DNA of 6,349 nt from UBA5209 sp964625015 (GTDB lineage Bacteria > Patescibacteriota > Dojkabacteria > SC72), in contig CAZUZI010000051.1 in the NCBI GenBank assembly GCA_964625015.1, forward strand, positions 1-6,349, read 5' to 3'. A program made the position numbers and the translations under genes. The notes under the pieces were generated by a model that was given only the letters and a program-made list of their open reading frames with translations, made no database searches and had not been told where the DNA came from. Shown here in pieces: positions 5,535 through 6,349 of the stretch; position 1 is the stretch's first letter; every line of letters starts with the position of its first letter.

Positions 5535-6349
5535 TCACCCTATGACTTGTTCAAAGACAAACGTGTTCTCGCCTTTCCCCTTAAACGACTCCGCCATAAG
5601 ATCCACATTTGGAATATAGCGATTCTTCCAAGCTATCCCCTCTTGAGTGATAGATCGCATTCCTCTTTGAAAAGTTTTTGTCGACATTGCATCAATGCTC
5701 AATGTCTCATGGACATCTATCACGAAGTAATTGCCCTTATTAACAAGATGGCCTTTGTACATTGGAAAAGATCCCTCGTTGTCGTACATTACGTTATAAA
5801 AGCCAGTACCATCGCACACAACGTAAATGTCGTCATCGCTCTGCTTCTTATATTCGCGAAGTGTATAAGCGTCAGTGGTCTTTACAAGTTTTAGCCCAGC
5901 CCACTTGGCGGGTTCCGCTCTCAAACGAAATAAATACATCTGAAAATGCCAACCATCAAACTCAAGACGTCCCACCCCGACCACCCCATTGCCATCAAAT
6001 ATTTCTATCGCTATGGGAGTTTTTGTCCATTCAGGAGGCTTGGGCTTCGAAGCTGAGGTTTTTTTTGCTTCTGGTCTCCACCAAAACCCTCTTTTCTCTT
6101 TGGTTGCTTCCTTTTGTAAATCTAGAAACAACTTCTGATATTTTACATTGGGTTGAATCACTATAGCTTTAGCATACCCCGCTTTAATTAAGGTGGCATT
6201 CAAAAATGCGCCCCCGTGATTAGGATCAACATAAATCCAGTCAGGCATTACATCGGAGCGTGGCGCAGCAAACCAAGCATACGCCCAAAGCCGTCCTTGT
6301 TTATCTCTCTCTTGAGTATCAAATTCAAGACGAACCTGCTTGCTCTCGA
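5535..6349 (-). CDS. SNase-like protein with an extra C-terminal domain, 5' end outside the window
   Basis: The reading frame is open to the window edge, so the gene is partial; 270 codons are visible. The ATG at 6248 is not the start, since the 33 codons before it encode SNase-domain sequence, including RLEFD and ERDKQGRLWAYAW (the Arg87 equivalent is visible residue 19). The SNase domain ends at RGFW (about visible residue 89). Compared with the next gene it has about 16 extra residues after the AYAW strand (PRSDVMPDW...NHGG). A linker (KKTSASKPKPPEW) then leads to a C-terminal region of about 160 residues that I do not recognise. It has many alternating hydrophobic and aromatic residues, suggestive of beta structure (GVGRLEFDGWHFQMYLFRL). 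Asp21/Asp40/Glu43 equivalents lie outside the window, so activity cannot be judged. It is 3 nt from the next gene, a paralogue, probably from tandem duplication. Confidence 0.88.
   Translation of the reverse strand, partial: ESKQVRLEFDTQERDKQGRLWAYAWFAAPRSDVMPDWIYVDPNHGGAFLNATLIKAGYAKAIVIQPNVKYQKLFLDLQKEATKEKRGFWWRPEAKKTSASKPKPPEWTKTPIAIEIFDGNGVVGVGRLEFDGWHFQMYLFRLRAEPAKWAGLKLVKTTDAYTLREYKKQSDDDIYVVCDGTGFYNVMYDNEGSFPMYKGHLVNKGNYFVIDVHETLSIDAMSTKTFQRGMRSITQEGIAWKNRYIPNVDLMAESFKGKGENTFVFEQVIG

Noticed and set aside
5535..6248. ATG at 6248 as the true start of the upstream SNase-like gene
   Set aside because: The frame stays open to the window edge and the 33 codons before it encode conserved SNase sequence.
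1..6349. CRISPR array, insertion sequence or integrase gene
   Set aside because: No regularly spaced direct repeats, no transposase or integrase motifs and no IS-like terminal repeats were seen in the window.

Overview
The window is bacterial DNA of moderate G+C (estimated by eye at about 45%). Every gene I can support lies on the minus strand. Shine-Dalgarno sites of the AGGAG/AGGAGG type, short gene overlaps, a Sec signal peptide and a tRNA that ends without an encoded CCA fit a bacterium. I cannot name the taxon from this sequence.

Layout, read in the direction of transcription (high to low coordinates). (1) A compact run of six genes occupies 6349 to about 2934: a staphylococcal-nuclease-like gene with an extra C-terminal domain, cut by the window edge; a second, complete secreted nuclease of the same family; a zinc-ribbon helical protein; a small basic-tailed protein; a MutT-type Nudix hydrolase; and an SRA-like/HNH endonuclease of the McrA (type IV, modification-dependent) kind. 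Gaps are 3 and 7 nt and overlaps are 10, 4 and 11 nt, so these six look like one operon with translational coupling. (2) A 130-bp gap holds a hairpin and a run of nine C. (3) An AIPR-family (abortive infection, phage resistance) gene follows, with an inverted repeat over its stop codon. (4) A gene for an unrecognised protein with one N-terminal membrane segment comes next. (5) A 190-bp noncoding stretch is packed with palindromes. (6) The 3' half of a tRNA-Pro(GGG) gene, without its 5' half, sits at the left edge.

The tRNA remnant has the form of an attachment site left when an element integrates into a tRNA gene. Its orientation predicts that the genes here lie inside the element, that chromosome resumes to the left of position 1, and that an intact tRNA-Pro(GGG) lies beyond the right edge. 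No integrase is visible, so this is inference. The gene content (AIPR protein and SRA-HNH nuclease) fits the defence cargo of a genomic island. How the two SNase-family proteins, the zinc-ribbon protein and the small protein relate to the nuclease genes is unknown; their tight spacing with MutT and HNH is the main reason to treat them as one system.
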